From positions 124,001-188,000 of the forward strand of contig CAVZID010000026.1 in NCBI GenBank assembly GCA_963775245.1: a stretch of DNA of 64,000 nt. Direction: 5' to 3'. The position numbers and the translations under genes were made by a program. Positions 50,947 to 59,097 of this stretch are shown in pieces. The notes beneath the pieces were generated by a model. That model made no database searches, was not told the DNA's origin, and saw only the letters and a program-made list of their open reading frames with translations. Numbering within the stretch: the first letter of the stretch is position 1; every line of letters begins with the position of its first letter. This DNA comes from CAVSWT01 sp963775245 (lineage in GTDB: Bacteria; Bacteroidota; Ignavibacteria; Ignavibacteriales; Ignavibacteriaceae).

Positions 50947-52035
50947 ATGAAAAATGAAAATGATATTTTATCAGCCAGATTATATAATCAAGGGTTAATT
51001 AATAATTCCTTTAAAACTTCTGAAGAAGTTGTAAAATACTTTGGTGCAATTCAAGCCCAGGATTATGCAGCAGCAAAATGGGCAGTTGGGCAAAGATTAA
51101 AAAATTCTTCGGATGATTTAATTGAAAAAGCATTTAATGAAAGTAAAATACTTCGTACTCATGCAATGCGTCCTACCTGGCATTTTATTTTACCTGAAGA
51201 TATTCGCTGGATTTTAAAACTAACATCTCCCCGTGTTAAATCAGGAATGGCTTCAAGCGAAAAGAAGCTGGGATTAGATGAATCTATATTTAAGAAAAGC
51301 AATTCAATCATTTCAAAAATATTAAAAGGAAATAAACAGTTAACACGCCAGGAAATTGCTGTTTACCTTAACGAAGCAAATTTAATTTATGAGAAATTTC
51401 AAAGACTTACACATATCATGATGCATGCTGAGTTGGACCAAGTTATATGCAGCGGTGCAAAAAAAGGAAAACAATTTACTTATGCTTTGCTTGATGAAAG
51501 AGTTCCTCAAACTAAATCCTTAAAACATGATGAAGCGTTATTCGAACTTGCAAAGAGATTTTTTACAAGTCATGGCCCGGCAACATTAAAAGATTTTTCA
51601 TGGTGGTCTGGTTTTACATTAGCCGATGTTAATAAGGGAGTTGAATTGAATAAATCTTCTTTAGAAAGTGAAACTATAAATAACAAAACTTATTTCTTCA
51701 AAAATGATGTGAAGACTATTAAAAAATTATCTTTAGAAATTTACTTGCTTCCAAATTATGATGAATATATTATCGGCTACACTGACAGGAGTGAAATAAT
51801 AAATTCGTCACTTGTTAAGAATCTAGATCAGCGCAACAATGTTTTATTTAATAATACAATTATCATTGACGGAAAAGTTAAAGGTACCTGGCGACGTACA
51901 ATAAAAAAAGATAAAGTAACTGTTGAAATAAATTCATTTGTTAACTTGAATTCTAAACAAAATAAAAAATTAATTAATGCTGTAAATACGTTTAGCAAGT
52001 TCTTAGGTTTGCCGTTAGAAATCATTAAAATGTAA
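50947..52035 (+). CDS. AlkZ/YcaQ-family winged-helix DNA glycosylase-like protein
   Basis: A 362-residue protein of the HTH_42 (DUF1006) family: ILSARLYNQGLINNSFKTSE, then YFGAIQAQDYAAAKWAVGQR, RTHAMRPTWHFILPEDIRWI and the C-terminal LPNYDEYIIGYTDRSEI. The QAQ of IQAQD matches the QxQ catalytic motif of AlkZ-type glycosylases, which unhook bulky or cross-linked bases. The start ATG at 50947 overlaps the relic frame upstream. It is not an obvious partner of the housekeeping cluster that follows. Confidence 0.88.
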   Translation: MKNENDILSARLYNQGLINNSFKTSEEVVKYFGAIQAQDYAAAKWAVGQRLKNSSDDLIEKAFNESKILRTHAMRPTWHFILPEDIRWILKLTSPRVKSGMASSEKKLGLDESIFKKSNSIISKILKGNKQLTRQEIAVYLNEANLIYEKFQRLTHIMMHAELDQVICSGAKKGKQFTYALLDERVPQTKSLKHDEALFELAKRFFTSHGPATLKDFSWWSGFTLADVNKGVELNKSSLESETINNKTYFFKNDVKTIKKLSLEIYLLPNYDEYIIGYTDRSEIINSSLVKNLDQRNNVLFNNTIIIDGKVKGTWRRTIKKDKVTVEINSFVNLNSKQNKKLINAVNTFSKFLGLPLEIIKM

Positions 52036-52211
52036 AACTCAAATTATCTATTCATTTATTAAAATTTCAACATATATAAAATTAAAATTCATTTTAAACT
52101 AACTATAAATCCCTTTATTTAATGGCTATATAGACACTTAAAATTAATTCTGGTTGATCATTTATATTCTTGCATATTCAAATAATAAGTGCTAAGTTTG
52201 TCTAACTTTTT

Positions 52212-52227
52212 CGCCCTTTTAAGGGCG
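52212..52227 (+). terminator. GC-rich hairpin with T-rich tail upstream of rimP
   Basis: CGCCCTTTTAAGGGCG folds into a 6-bp stem with a 4-base loop and is followed by ATTTTTATTTG, ending 13 bases before the rimP ATG. It may terminate the upstream transcript or act as a leader attenuator. Confidence 0.5.
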
Positions 52228-52239
52228 ATTTTTATTTGT

Positions 52240-52704
52240 ATGAATTTACCCGAAAAAAATATTGAGGAAATCTCAAAAAAAATCATAGAAGAAAACGGAT
52301 TTTTTTTAATTGATTTTGTTGTAAGGGGAAATACGAATAACAGAGTTTTTGAAATATTTATTGACGGTGAAAAAAATATTTCTGCCGACGACTGCGCTAA
52401 AGTAAGCAGGGAAGTAAATAAAGCTATTGAAGATAACCAATTAATCAGTTCTTCATATAGGTTGGATGTTTCCTCTCCCGGTGTTGACAGGCCATTGATT
52501 TATTTGAAGCAATATCCAAAGCATATCGGTAGAAAACTTGAAGTGTCATATATTCAAAATGATTCAGCAAAAAAAAATATAGGCATTCTAAAAAACATTG
52601 AAGCCGATAATTTATTTTTTGAAGTTAATAAACATGATTTAATAATCAATTTTAATAACATAAAAAAAGCTAAAGTAATATTAAGTTTTTCCCTGAAGGG
52701 GTGA
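52240..52704 (+). CDS. rimP: Ribosome maturation factor RimP
   Basis: About 154 residues with the RimP pattern: EENGFFLIDFVVRGNTNNRV, EIFIDGEKNISADDCAKVSR and YRLDVSSPGVDRPLIYLKQY. It assists 30S subunit maturation. I use the ATG at 52240, because the frame upstream of it crosses the hairpin and is not RimP-like. Its neighbour nusA follows after 26 bases, the standard bacterial order. Confidence 0.95.
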   Translation: MNLPEKNIEEISKKIIEENGFFLIDFVVRGNTNNRVFEIFIDGEKNISADDCAKVSREVNKAIEDNQLISSSYRLDVSSPGVDRPLIYLKQYPKHIGRKLEVSYIQNDSAKKNIGILKNIEADNLFFEVNKHDLIINFNNIKKAKVILSFSLKG

Positions 52705-52730
52705 AGTTTACTTAACGGAGGTATTTAGAA

Positions 52731-53978
52731 ATGAACTTTGACATAGTTGAATCCTTTGCCCAGATGGTAAGGGAAAAAGGTATTGATAAGGATGTGCTCG
52801 GCGGAATAATCGAAGAGATATTTGGCTTGCTTGTAAGAAAAAAATACGGCGAGGAAGCAAAGTACGATGTAGTAGTTAACATGGACAAAGGTGATATCGA
52901 AATATTTTTAGAGCGTGAAATTGTTGATACAGTAGAAGACCCGAACCTTCAGGTAAGTCTTGAAGAAGTTAACAAAAAAGGAAACGATGAAGAGCTTGAT
53001 GTGGGCGATGATTTTGTTGAAAAGCTTCCGTTAGTCTCTTTCGGAAGAAGATTAATTACTTTAGCGAAACAGAGTTTAAATCAGAAAATTAGAGAAATAG
53101 AAAAAGACATTGTTTATAATGAGTATAAAGAATTGCTGGGTGAAATAGTTGTAGGCGATATTTACCAGATAAGGAAAAGCGATATACTTGTTAATCATAA
53201 TAAGAATGAATTGCTTCTTCCAAGGAATGAACAAATTCCTTACGAGCGGTATAAAAAAGGAGAAACAATTCGTGCTATAGTGAAAGAAGTAAAAAAAGGT
53301 AATACAGGCCCGCTGATAATTATATCAAGGGCTGATAATACTTTCCTTAGAAGATTATTTGAAATTGAAATCCCGGAAATATATGACGGCATTATTGAAA
53401 TAAAAGCAATCGCCCGCGAACCCGGTGAACGTGCAAAAGTTGCCGTCGAATCTCAGGATAAAAGAATAGATGCTGTTGGCGCTTGCGTGGGAATGAAAGG
53501 TGTTCGTATTCATGCTATAGTAAGAGAATTGAATAACGAAAATATTGATGTTATTAATTATTCTGAAGAGCCGAATGTATTCATTCAAAAAGCTCTTGCC
53601 CCGGCAAAGCTGAAAAGAATTGAACTTGATGAAGTAAATAGAAAAGCAGTTGTTACTGCCGACAGCGACCAGGTTTCTTTGATTGTTGGTAGAAATGGCG
53701 TTAACATCAGGCTTGCAATGAAATTAACAGGTTATGAAATTGAGATATTGAGAGAAGAAAAACCATTTGAAGAATATGAAGAAGATATCGAGCTTATCGA
53801 TTTGAAAGATGAATTAGGACAGGAAACTTATGAGTTATTAATAAACTCTAGATATGATACTGCAATTGAAGTATTGGCAGCCGGGCCGAAGCAGTTAAAA
53901 GAAATTGAAGGGCTTGATGACGAGAAGATTAATGAGATACTTGAGATAATTAAAGGACAATTTGAAGAAGAGGATTAG
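52731..53978 (+). CDS. nusA: Transcription termination/antitermination factor NusA
   Basis: A 415-residue protein with NusA N-terminal domain (ESFAQMVREKGIDKDVLGGI), S1 domain, and two KH domains, recognised by IAREPGERAKVAVES, VGACVGMKGVRIHAIVRELN and LIVGRNGVNIRLAMKLTGYE. The C-terminus has a short helix-hairpin-helix repeat (LAAGPKQLKEIEGLDDEKIN). It binds RNA polymerase and nascent RNA. A good binding site (CGGAGG) precedes the ATG. Normal length for this clade. Confidence 0.98.
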   Translation: MNFDIVESFAQMVREKGIDKDVLGGIIEEIFGLLVRKKYGEEAKYDVVVNMDKGDIEIFLEREIVDTVEDPNLQVSLEEVNKKGNDEELDVGDDFVEKLPLVSFGRRLITLAKQSLNQKIREIEKDIVYNEYKELLGEIVVGDIYQIRKSDILVNHNKNELLLPRNEQIPYERYKKGETIRAIVKEVKKGNTGPLIIISRADNTFLRRLFEIEIPEIYDGIIEIKAIAREPGERAKVAVESQDKRIDAVGACVGMKGVRIHAIVRELNNENIDVINYSEEPNVFIQKALAPAKLKRIELDEVNRKAVVTADSDQVSLIVGRNGVNIRLAMKLTGYEIEILREEKPFEEYEEDIELIDLKDELGQETYELLINSRYDTAIEVLAAGPKQLKEIEGLDDEKINEILEIIKGQFEEED

Positions 53979-54013
53979 AATTTTAGTATTAAGCAAAAAA
54001 GCATAAAGGCATT

Positions 54014-56617
54014 ATGGCAGAAACGAAATCCAAAAAATTAAGAGTCTATAAGTTAGCTTCGGAAATTAATTTATCCGCAGAAAACCTAATAGAATTCCTG
54101 CGCAAAAAAGGACACGAAGTAAAATCTCATATGTCTGTGCTGACCGATGAAATGATTACCGATATAAATGACCATTTCAAAAAAGATATTGAGAAAGCCG
54201 ATAAGCATTATAAAAAAATTGCAGAGTTCCAGAAGAAACGTGAAGAGAAGACCGATAAAGATGAAAAATTTGCTAAGGTTGAAGAAGTAATAGAAGCACC
54301 TGTGGAAGAAGTTGAAGAACAGAATGCAGAAGTTGTTGAAGCTTCAAAAGAACAAACTGTGGAAGCCGAAGAAAAAGAGGCTGCTGCCGAACAGGCTGAA
54401 ACTGTTGAGAATAAAACTGAAGTAATAGAAGAAACGGCTGAACAGCCAGAAGCTGTAGAAGAAAAGGTAGAAGAAAAAACTTTCAAAACTCCCAAAGAGA
54501 CTGAAGCTGCTAAAAGAAAAGGCTTGACTGTAGTTGGGAAAATGGACCTCGGCGAAGATAAAAAGCAGGGAACTACTGAAGAAAAAACCAGGATTGTCCC
54601 AGCTACTGAAGCACCTAAAAAGAAGAAAAAACCAAAAGCTAGAAAAAAAGCTGAAGACTCAACAGAAGAATTACCGGCAGCTAAAAAGAAGAAAAGAGTT
54701 AAAAAATTTGAGATTGACGAAAAAGATGTTAAAGCTGCAATTCGTAAAACTCTTTTAAGCATGGATGATACGGTAGCTTCGGGAAGAGCAAGTGTTAGGA
54801 AAAGAAAACGAAGAGAACGTGAAGCCGAAGAAGAAAAACGGCTCGAAGAAAAATCGCGTGAGCAAAATAAAATTGTAGTTACAGAATTTATTGCTGTTAA
54901 TGAGCTTGCCAACTTAATGAGCGTTCCGGTTGGCGATGTAATTTCGAAATGTATTGAGCTTGGCTTGATGGTTTCAATTAATCAACGTCTTGATGTTGAA
55001 ACTATTACGTTGGTTGCAGATGAGTTTGGCTACGAAGTTGAATTCCAAAAAGAATATACTTCAGAAGTTCTGGAAGATAAATCTGATGATCCTGAAACTT
55101 TACTGCCGCGTTCGCCAGTTGTAACTATAATGGGCCATGTCGACCACGGTAAAACTTCTCTGCTGGATTATATTAGAAGTACAAATGTTGTTGCTGGTGA
55201 GTCCGGTGGAATTACACAGCATATAGGTGCTTATAAAGTTGATGTTGGAAATGGCAAGTATATTACTTTTCTTGATACACCTGGCCACGAAGCATTTACT
55301 GCAATGAGAGCCCGCGGCGCTCAACTAACAGATATTGTAGTATTGATTATTGCAGCGGATGACGCCGTGATGCCCCAAACAGTTGAAGCAATAAATCATG
55401 CTCAAGCTGCAGGCGTTCCGATAGTTATTGCCATAAATAAAGTTGATAAACCCGGAGCAAACACTGAAAAAATTAAGAAACAGCTTGCCGATCGAAATAT
55501 TTTGGTTGAAGATTGGGGAGGCAAATATCAATGCGTTGAAGTATCTGCTAAAACAGGTTTGAATGTAGAAAATCTTCTTGAAGTTATTTTACTTGAAGCA
55601 GAGATACTAGATTTAAAAGCCAATCCTGATAGAGAAGCACGCGGTGTAGTTGTGGAATCAGAACTTGATAAGGGAAGAGGAATTACCGGTACCATATTAG
55701 TTCAAAAAGGGACTTTAAAAATTGGTGATCCTTTTGTTGCCGGAATATATCAAGGCAAAGTTCGCGCAATGTTTGATGAAAGAGGAAATAAAATTTTAGA
55801 AGCTCCGCCTTCCTCACCAGCTTTGGTTATAGGCTTTGAAGGTTCTCCGCAGGCTGGTGATACTTTCGTTGTGGTTGAATCAGATAGGCAAGCGAGAGAA
55901 GTTGGACTCAAGAGACAGCAGTTAAAACGCGAACAAGATCAAAAACAAGTACATCATATTACTCTTGATGAAATAGCAAAACAAATCAGTATTGGCGGAG
56001 TCAAAGAGCTTCCGTTAATTGTTAAAGGCGATGTGGACGGTTCCGTTGAAGCACTTTCCGATTCTTTAATGAAATTATCTAATGATGAAGTGATTGTTAG
56101 AGTTATTCACAAAGGAGTAGGCGGAATATCCGAAAGCGACGTGCTTTTAGCCGCTGCTTCTGATGCGATAATTATTGGATTCCATGTAAGGCCAAATGTT
56201 AATGCCAGGAAATTAGCCGAGACTCAAAAAGTTGATATAAGATTGTATGCTGTAATTTACGATGCTATCAATGAAGTTAAATCTGCTTTAGAAGGATTGC
56301 TTTCACCTGTTCTTTCCGAAGAAGTTACTGCTACAGTTGAAATTCGCGAAACATTTAAAGTTCCAAAAGTTGGTACAATTGCCGGCTGCTATGTTCAGGA
56401 TGGAAAAATTTCGCGTAACAGCAAAATAAGATTAGTACGTGAAGGAATTGTTGTTCATGAAGGTGAAATTGCTTCGCTAAAAAGATTTAAAGACGATGTT
56501 AGGGAGGTTGATGCCGGCTATGAATGCGGTTTAAATATTGCGAACTATAACGACTTAAAAGTAGGCGACATTATTGAAGCATATAAGATCATAGAAACAA
56601 AGAAAAAGTTAGCATAA
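54014..56617 (+). CDS. infB: Translation initiation factor IF-2
   Basis: An 867-residue protein. The N-terminal IF2_N motif (RVYKLASEINLSAENLIEFL) is followed by a low-complexity Glu/Ala/Lys region to about 280. The GTPase domain has GHVDHGKTSLLDYIRSTNV, DTPGHEAFTAMRARGAQLTD and NKVDKPG. Domains II to IV follow with the C-terminal block near DVREVDAGYECGLNIANYND. It delivers initiator tRNA to the ribosome. It follows nusA after 35 bases and precedes rbfA. Intact. Confidence 0.98.
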   Translation: MAETKSKKLRVYKLASEINLSAENLIEFLRKKGHEVKSHMSVLTDEMITDINDHFKKDIEKADKHYKKIAEFQKKREEKTDKDEKFAKVEEVIEAPVEEVEEQNAEVVEASKEQTVEAEEKEAAAEQAETVENKTEVIEETAEQPEAVEEKVEEKTFKTPKETEAAKRKGLTVVGKMDLGEDKKQGTTEEKTRIVPATEAPKKKKKPKARKKAEDSTEELPAAKKKKRVKKFEIDEKDVKAAIRKTLLSMDDTVASGRASVRKRKRREREAEEEKRLEEKSREQNKIVVTEFIAVNELANLMSVPVGDVISKCIELGLMVSINQRLDVETITLVADEFGYEVEFQKEYTSEVLEDKSDDPETLLPRSPVVTIMGHVDHGKTSLLDYIRSTNVVAGESGGITQHIGAYKVDVGNGKYITFLDTPGHEAFTAMRARGAQLTDIVVLIIAADDAVMPQTVEAINHAQAAGVPIVIAINKVDKPGANTEKIKKQLADRNILVEDWGGKYQCVEVSAKTGLNVENLLEVILLEAEILDLKANPDREARGVVVESELDKGRGITGTILVQKGTLKIGDPFVAGIYQGKVRAMFDERGNKILEAPPSSPALVIGFEGSPQAGDTFVVVESDRQAREVGLKRQQLKREQDQKQVHHITLDEIAKQISIGGVKELPLIVKGDVDGSVEALSDSLMKLSNDEVIVRVIHKGVGGISESDVLLAAASDAIIIGFHVRPNVNARKLAETQKVDIRLYAVIYDAINEVKSALEGLLSPVLSEEVTATVEIRETFKVPKVGTIAGCYVQDGKISRNSKIRLVREGIVVHEGEIASLKRFKDDVREVDAGYECGLNIANYNDLKVGDIIEAYKIIETKKKLA

Positions 56618-56652
56618 AAGAATTAATCAAATTGCGGTAAAGGTTGGTTTTT

Positions 56653-57009
56653 ATGAATCACAGAATTGATAAAGTTGAAAATTTGTTAAAGGAAGAAATC
56701 AGTTTAATATTCTTGTATAAACTGCATGACCCCTCTTTTGGATTTATTACAATAACTAATGTTAAAGTTTCTCCGGATTTAAAGCTTGCCAAAGTTTATT
56801 TGTCGGTTTTCGAAAAGGAAAAACGAGAAGAAGTATTAGAAAAAGTAAATTCAAAAATGGGATTCATCCGCTCTGAACTTGCCTCAAGGATAAGAATAAA
56901 ATTTACTCCTGAATTGAAATTCTTTTTAGATGATACTCTTGACTACGTTGAAAAAATTGAAGATTTAATTAAGAAGATACACGAGAATGATAACAAAGGA
57001 AACGAGTAG
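56653..57009 (+). CDS. rbfA: 30S ribosome-binding factor RbfA
   Basis: A 118-residue single-KH-type protein with NHRIDKVENLLKEEISLIFL, DPSFGFITITNVKVSPDLKL and TPELKFFLDDTLDYVEKIED, typical of RbfA. It acts in 16S rRNA maturation and cold adaptation. I use the ATG at 56653; a TTG in frame occurs 9 bases earlier. Its last codons overlap the start of truB. Confidence 0.95.
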   Translation: MNHRIDKVENLLKEEISLIFLYKLHDPSFGFITITNVKVSPDLKLAKVYLSVFEKEKREEVLEKVNSKMGFIRSELASRIRIKFTPELKFFLDDTLDYVEKIEDLIKKIHENDNKGNE

Positions 57010-57700
57010 TTCTCAGGAAATTGATTTTAGTTCCGGCGAAGTTATTCTTATCGACAAACCTTTAAAATGGACATCCTTTCAGGCTGTTTATCAAATTAGA
57101 AAACATGCTGGGGTAAAAAAAGTTGGGCATGCCGGAACTCTGGATCCGCTGGCAACCGGACTATTAATTATTTGTACTGGAAAAAAGACTAAAGAGATAA
57201 CGAAGTACCAGGAATTATTTAAAACTTATAAAGGTTCAATTACTCTTGGCAAAAAATCTTCTTCGATGGATGGAGAAACTGAATTAGTTGAATCCGGGAA
57301 AACAGAGCATCTTACAGAAGAACAAATTCTTAATGCTAGGGATAGATTTTTAGGAAAGATAGAACAAATACCACCGATGTATTCAGCTATTAAAATGGAC
57401 GGGAAAACTCTTTATAAATTAGCGCGGAAAGGAAAGTCGGTTAAAAGAGAACCGAGAGGAATTGAAATAAAAAGATTCGATATTAAAATGAATTTACCGG
57501 ACATTCTGTTTGAGATTGAATGCTCCAAAGGCACTTATGTCCGGGTTATTGCGAATGACTTTGGAGAAATGCTGGGATGCGGCGGTTATTTAAGTAGTTT
57601 GAGAAGAACCGCAATTGGAGATTACGATGTAGAATCCGCCTTAAAAATTGAAGAATTTATATTAAGGTTCTCTGTAACTAATAGTATTATAAATAATTAA
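56987..57700 (+). CDS. truB: tRNA pseudouridine(55) synthase TruB
   Basis: A 237-residue protein. The catalytic block VGHAGTLDPLATGLLIICTG contains the nucleophilic Asp (53), and further motifs are PPMYSAIKMDGKTLYKLARK and CSKGTYVRVIANDFGEMLGC. It modifies U55 in the T loop of tRNAs. The ATG at 56987 overlaps rbfA by 23 bases, suggesting coupling. The protein lacks the long PUA-like C-terminal extension, as in many short TruB proteins. Confidence 0.96.
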   Translation: MITKETSSSQEIDFSSGEVILIDKPLKWTSFQAVYQIRKHAGVKKVGHAGTLDPLATGLLIICTGKKTKEITKYQELFKTYKGSITLGKKSSSMDGETELVESGKTEHLTEEQILNARDRFLGKIEQIPPMYSAIKMDGKTLYKLARKGKSVKREPRGIEIKRFDIKMNLPDILFEIECSKGTYVRVIANDFGEMLGCGGYLSSLRRTAIGDYDVESALKIEEFILRFSVTNSIINN

Positions 57701-57724
57701 GTTAACTTTAATTTGAGGAAATAG

Positions 57725-57750
57725 CCTTAAAATGCAATTTCATTTTAAGG
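57725..57750 (+). terminator. Perfect 10-bp hairpin after truB
   Basis: CCTTAAAATG and CATTTTAAGG pair perfectly around the loop CAATTT, 25 bases after the truB stop and 48 before ribF. The downstream TTGTAAAATCTT is only moderately T-rich. It may be a partial terminator or a processing site in the operon. Confidence 0.5.
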
Positions 57751-57797
57751 TTGTAAAATCTTATATTTACAAGCTATTGTAAATAGATAATTAAAAT

Positions 57798-58751
57798 ATG
57801 CATGTATTTGACAGTATAAACGACGTTAAAAAAGATACGAAAACAACTTTAACGTTAGGCACTTTTGACGGTGTTCATATTGGACACAGAAAAATTATTG
57901 AAAAGCTTAATGAAAAAGCACAAGCTCATAACGGCAGAAATTTTTTAATTACTTTTTCACCTCATCCAAGAAGTGTAATCGGAAAAAACTTCGGAAATAG
58001 CCTGTTGAGCACCAGGGATGAAAAAATTGTTCTTTTAGAAGAATTAGGGATTCAAAATTTTCTGGTTATTAATTTTACCAAAGAATTTTCCCAGCTTACA
58101 CCGGAGACATTTATCAAAGAATATATTATTGATAAAATCGGCTTAAAGGAAATTGTAATAGGGCATGACCATCATTTTGGAAAAGGAAGAGGCGGCGACG
58201 AATCAACCTTAAAAGAGCTTGGCAAAGAATATGGTTTTGATGTTTCTTCTGTTGGAGCAGTGGATGTTAATGGTGAAACAGTCAGCAGCTCAAAAATTAG
58301 AAGTGCTTTAACTGAAGGAAATGTTCTTAAAGCAAAAGATTTTTTGGATAGATACTATTCATTTAACGGAAAAGTTATTGAAGGTGATAAACGAGGACGT
58401 GAATTAGGGTTTCCGACAGCTAATATTGAACTTGATGATAAGCTGAAAATGCTTCCGTCACTTGGGATATATTTCGTTGAAACAACTGTTGGAAATGAAA
58501 AGCATTTTGGATTATTAAGTATTGGAAAACGCCCGACGTTTTATAACTCCGGCTCAATAATCCCGGAAGTTTATATTTACGATTTTTCACATGATATTTA
58601 TGGTAAAAATGTTACCGTAAAAGTTATAGAAAGATTAAGAGAAGAAATAAAATATAATTCGGCAGATGAACTTATAGTTCAAATGAACAAAGATAAATTT
58701 GCCGGGGTAGAATTAATAAAAAGATATAAAGAAGTTTTAGCAAATAATTAG
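57798..58751 (+). CDS. ribF: Bifunctional riboflavin kinase/FAD synthetase RibF
   Basis: A 317-residue protein. The N-terminal FAD synthetase half has LGTFDGVHIGHRKIIEKLNE and LKEIVIGHDHHFGKGRGGD, then VSSSKIRSALTEG. The C-terminal riboflavin kinase half has GRELGFPTANIELDDKLKML, then GIYFVETTV and RLREEIKYNSADELIVQM. It converts riboflavin to FMN and then FAD. It follows truB after about 100 bases and a hairpin, and precedes rpsO. Confidence 0.97.
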   Translation: MHVFDSINDVKKDTKTTLTLGTFDGVHIGHRKIIEKLNEKAQAHNGRNFLITFSPHPRSVIGKNFGNSLLSTRDEKIVLLEELGIQNFLVINFTKEFSQLTPETFIKEYIIDKIGLKEIVIGHDHHFGKGRGGDESTLKELGKEYGFDVSSVGAVDVNGETVSSSKIRSALTEGNVLKAKDFLDRYYSFNGKVIEGDKRGRELGFPTANIELDDKLKMLPSLGIYFVETTVGNEKHFGLLSIGKRPTFYNSGSIIPEVYIYDFSHDIYGKNVTVKVIERLREEIKYNSADELIVQMNKDKFAGVELIKRYKEVLANN

Positions 58752-58789
58752 TTCCGGTTTCCTGCAAAAGCAGAAAAATTCTGGAACTA
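58749..58789 (+). promoter_or_regulatory. Leader hairpin before rpsO (possible S15 autoregulatory element or terminator)
   Basis: Outer arms TAGTTCC and GGAACTA pair, and an inner stem CTGC/GCAG closes an AAAA loop, giving an extended imperfect hairpin ending 27 bases before the rpsO ATG. Ribosomal protein S15 represses its own mRNA through structured leaders in many phyla, and the position fits. The ribF terminator is the simpler reading. Confidence 0.4.
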
Positions 58790-58816
58790 CATTTTATAAT
58801 AAATACAAAAGGGTCA

Positions 58817-59086
58817 ATGAAAATGACTAAAGAAGAAAAGCTGGAGATAGTTAAAAAGCACGGAGTAAATGAAAAAGATTCAGGTAAAGCTGAAGTTCAG
58901 ATAGCTTTATTAACACAAAGAATTAATGAACTTACATCTCATTTTGATGTTCATAAAAAAGATCATCATTCCCGCCGCGGCTTATTGACAATGGTTGGAA
59001 AAAGGAGAAGGCTATTAAACTATCTTATGAAAAAAGATATTTCCAGGTACAGAGCTATAATTAAAGAATTGAATATTAGAAAGTAA
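58817..59086 (+). CDS. rpsO: 30S ribosomal protein S15
   Basis: An 89-residue protein with the S15 signature: GVNEKDSGKAEVQIALLTQR, INELTSHFDVHKKDHHSRRG and LLTMVGKRRRLLNYLMKKD. It binds the central domain of 16S rRNA. A GGG-rich binding site precedes the ATG at 58817; an in-frame ATG two codons later (58823) is an alternative. It is 11 bases before pnp, the classic pairing. Confidence 0.98.
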   Translation: MKMTKEEKLEIVKKHGVNEKDSGKAEVQIALLTQRINELTSHFDVHKKDHHSRRGLLTMVGKRRRLLNYLMKKDISRYRAIIKELNIRK

Positions 59087-59097
59087 AAGGTTTTTAA

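Noticed and set aside
54208..54912. A 234-codon serine-rich frame on the minus strand
   Set aside because: It is the antisense of the low-complexity Glu/Lys region of infB; the Ser/Phe-rich translation is a by-product of that composition.
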